DNA of 23,433 bases, from the IMG/VR virus record IMGVR_UViG_3300005593_000011, positions 1 to 23,433 of that record. One strand, 5' to 3'. This DNA comes from a virus. The notes beneath the pieces are model-generated. The model was given only the letters and a program-made list of their open reading frames with translations. It did not search any database and had not been told where the DNA came from. A program made the translations under genes and the position numbers. Shown piece by piece: positions 22,071 through 23,433 of the stretch. Positions within the stretch are counted from its first letter, which is position 1, and the number at the start of each line of letters is the position of its first letter.

Positions 22071-23433
22071 TTATGCAAATGCTATCTGACTTGAAGGAGA
22101 TACCTGTTGCTGTATTATAAGCGAATTATTTGTTTGCATATATTGGATATCGTAGAAGCGGTCCATTGCGTAATTATATCTTTCAGCTCCTATAACTGCT
22201 GATGTATTTCTAAATGCATATACTACGCTTGCAAGCAGTTCTGGATTTGCTGGGTTTAAATCGTCTCTAATTTTTTCTAAAGCATCCCATTTATTGATCG
22301 ATAGTTGCTTACGTTCTTGCATCTCTCGTTCTAAATCAACTCGCATATCCCTTGTTTTATGAACTAAAATAGTATTACCAACACTCAGTGCTTTTAAAGC
22401 TACTTTAGCGTAGTCAAGAGCGGTAAAATCAGATAAGCTTTTGTAATTAAAGGTTGTAAGCGATTCAGTATTAAGACCTGCTTCCCAATTAATTGAATAA
22501 TCAGGATTTAATTCAAAGCCAAGTTCTCCGCCTTCCCATCCTGACAGAGCTGCCATAGAAACTATGTTAAGTAGTAGAGCCAGCATCTCATTATCACCGG
22601 CTATTTCAGAAATGATTAGCTGAATAAAGTACTGAACAACCATATCTACAAGTAAACCAGGCAAAGCAGCAAAGAAAGTAGTTACTACTGCACTCATGCC
22701 CCCTGCTCCAAATGCTGCAACCATTTCACCTAGTAAAGTATCTCCAAGCAGTTCACCTAATTCTGGAGCCAGCTTCCATGCAACTACAATAATTACAACA
22801 ATAATAACAATAACTACAAGAGCTTGAAGAAAGCTCATACCCGCATGATGAATAACTTCATAATGCGCTATGTATATAGATACATGGGCTCCTGCTAAAA
22901 ATAGTTTACTAACTTCGGAGTTAGAAAAATCCTTAATAAAATTATGAAACACAGGGGCCATTAAATCCCCTTTGTTTCCAAGATTAAACTTAACCATATT
23001 AAAACGACCAGTAGCTCCATCAATAACTTTTACAGCTCCAATCGGGGCAACTACTGTATAAGCAGCTAATCCTGAAGGTTTGCAATAGTAATAAGTAATT
23101 GATTGCCCTACAGTTGTCTCTTCTGAAGCTGATTCGACTAGTCGTAATACACCTGAGCCGTTATTTTCATACACCATATCAGGAGTTAAATAGATTAAAT
23201 CACTAACAGAACCATCAGCGTCTTGTAAAACAGGAGTGTTATTGTTATAGACCATTCTTTCAGTTACTTGTAACCAGTTAGCAGCTTCTGTTGTAGTAGT
23301 ACCTGGGTTAACTACTCCGTTGCCGTCTAGAAAGTCCTGTACTTCATCCAGATCATCTGCTTTATAACCTACGTTATAGGTCCCTTTTCCAGAAGAAACA
23401 TAATAGTTGTATACTAGAATGTCATCAGCATCG
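22071..23433 (-). CDS. Virion/tail protein with hydrophobic membrane-type helices, partial (N-terminus outside window)
   Basis: The frame stays open on the minus strand from 23255 to the right edge, so the ATG at 23255 is probably internal (no good ribosome-binding site precedes it) and the gene starts beyond 23433; 453 residues are visible. Counting from the Met at 23255, a very hydrophobic helix lies at about 142-162 (VVIVIIVVIIVVAW), followed by glycine/alanine-rich helices and a second hydrophobic helix at about 195-215 (LLVDMVVQYFIQLIIS). The last 100 residues are charged and helical. The upstream visible part is strand-rich. The hydrophobic core after a strand-rich part suggests a virion or tail-associated protein that could meet the membrane. 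It is the first visible gene of the leftward operon. The family is not recognised with certainty. Confidence 0.55.
   Translation of the reverse strand, partial: DADDILVYNYYVSSGKGTYNVGYKADDLDEVQDFLDGNGVVNPGTTTTEAANWLQVTERMVYNNNTPVLQDADGSVSDLIYLTPDMVYENNGSGVLRLVESASEETTVGQSITYYYCKPSGLAAYTVVAPIGAVKVIDGATGRFNMVKFNLGNKGDLMAPVFHNFIKDFSNSEVSKLFLAGAHVSIYIAHYEVIHHAGMSFLQALVVIVIIVVIIVVAWKLAPELGELLGDTLLGEMVAAFGAGGMSAVVTTFFAALPGLLVDMVVQYFIQLIISEIAGDNEMLALLLNIVSMAALSGWEGGELGFELNPDYSINWEAGLNTESLTTFNYKSLSDFTALDYAKVALKALSVGNTILVHKTRDMRVDLEREMQERKQLSINKWDALEKIRDDLNPANPELLASVVYAFRNTSAVIGAERYNYAMDRFYDIQYMQTNNSLIIQQQVSPSSQIAFA

Overview
This window is part of the genome of a lytic, tailed, N4-like podovirus (family Schitoviridae or a close relative). 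The decisive evidence is a single 4182-residue minus-strand gene. It carries the three catalytic motifs of a T7/N4-type single-subunit RNA polymerase, with spacings close to those of the N4 virion RNA polymerase, inside a giant protein flanked by other virion genes. The DNA is AT-rich and densely packed. Shine-Dalgarno sites are of the bacterial AGGAG type, and one good host sigma70-type extended -10 site is visible, so the host is a bacterium. Which bacterium cannot be read from this window. No tRNA, CRISPR array, insertion sequence, integrase or attachment site is seen.

Layout. Positions 1-5082 form a rightward replication and recombination operon: the 3' part of a helicase/AEP-primase protein (cut by the window edge), a RecA/Sak4-like P-loop ATPase, a 300-base gap with a promoter, a candidate small RNA and a terminator, a 52-residue and an 80-residue small protein, a probable ssDNA-binding protein (N4 gp45-like position), a RuvC-like resolvase, a charged protein and a two-helix membrane protein. 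Several junctions are 4-base ATGA or 1-base TAATG overlaps, as in translationally coupled operons.

Positions 5079-23433 form a leftward late (virion) operon, read from right to left: the 3' part of a membrane-segment-bearing virion/tail protein (cut by the window edge), a 216-residue aromatic/glycine-rich protein, a 407-residue protein with a duplicated segment, an 823-residue coiled-coil protein, and the giant virion RNA polymerase. The two operons meet tail to tail with their stop codons overlapping (CTAA, 5079-5082) and no terminator between them.

How the genes work together. In N4 the giant polymerase is packaged and injected with the DNA to transcribe early genes. The replication operon here supplies primase/helicase, annealing ATPase, SSB and resolvase. 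In N4 the SSB also switches on late transcription by host RNA polymerase, so the 3159-3905 product may control the leftward operon; this is inference. The points most worth a second look are the multi-domain architecture of the giant polymerase (two zincin-like peptidase modules bracketing the polymerase, an unnamed conserved-looking module, a lysine tract), the candidate small RNA with a CCUCCUU anti-Shine-Dalgarno-like sequence, and the helicase-then-primase domain order.
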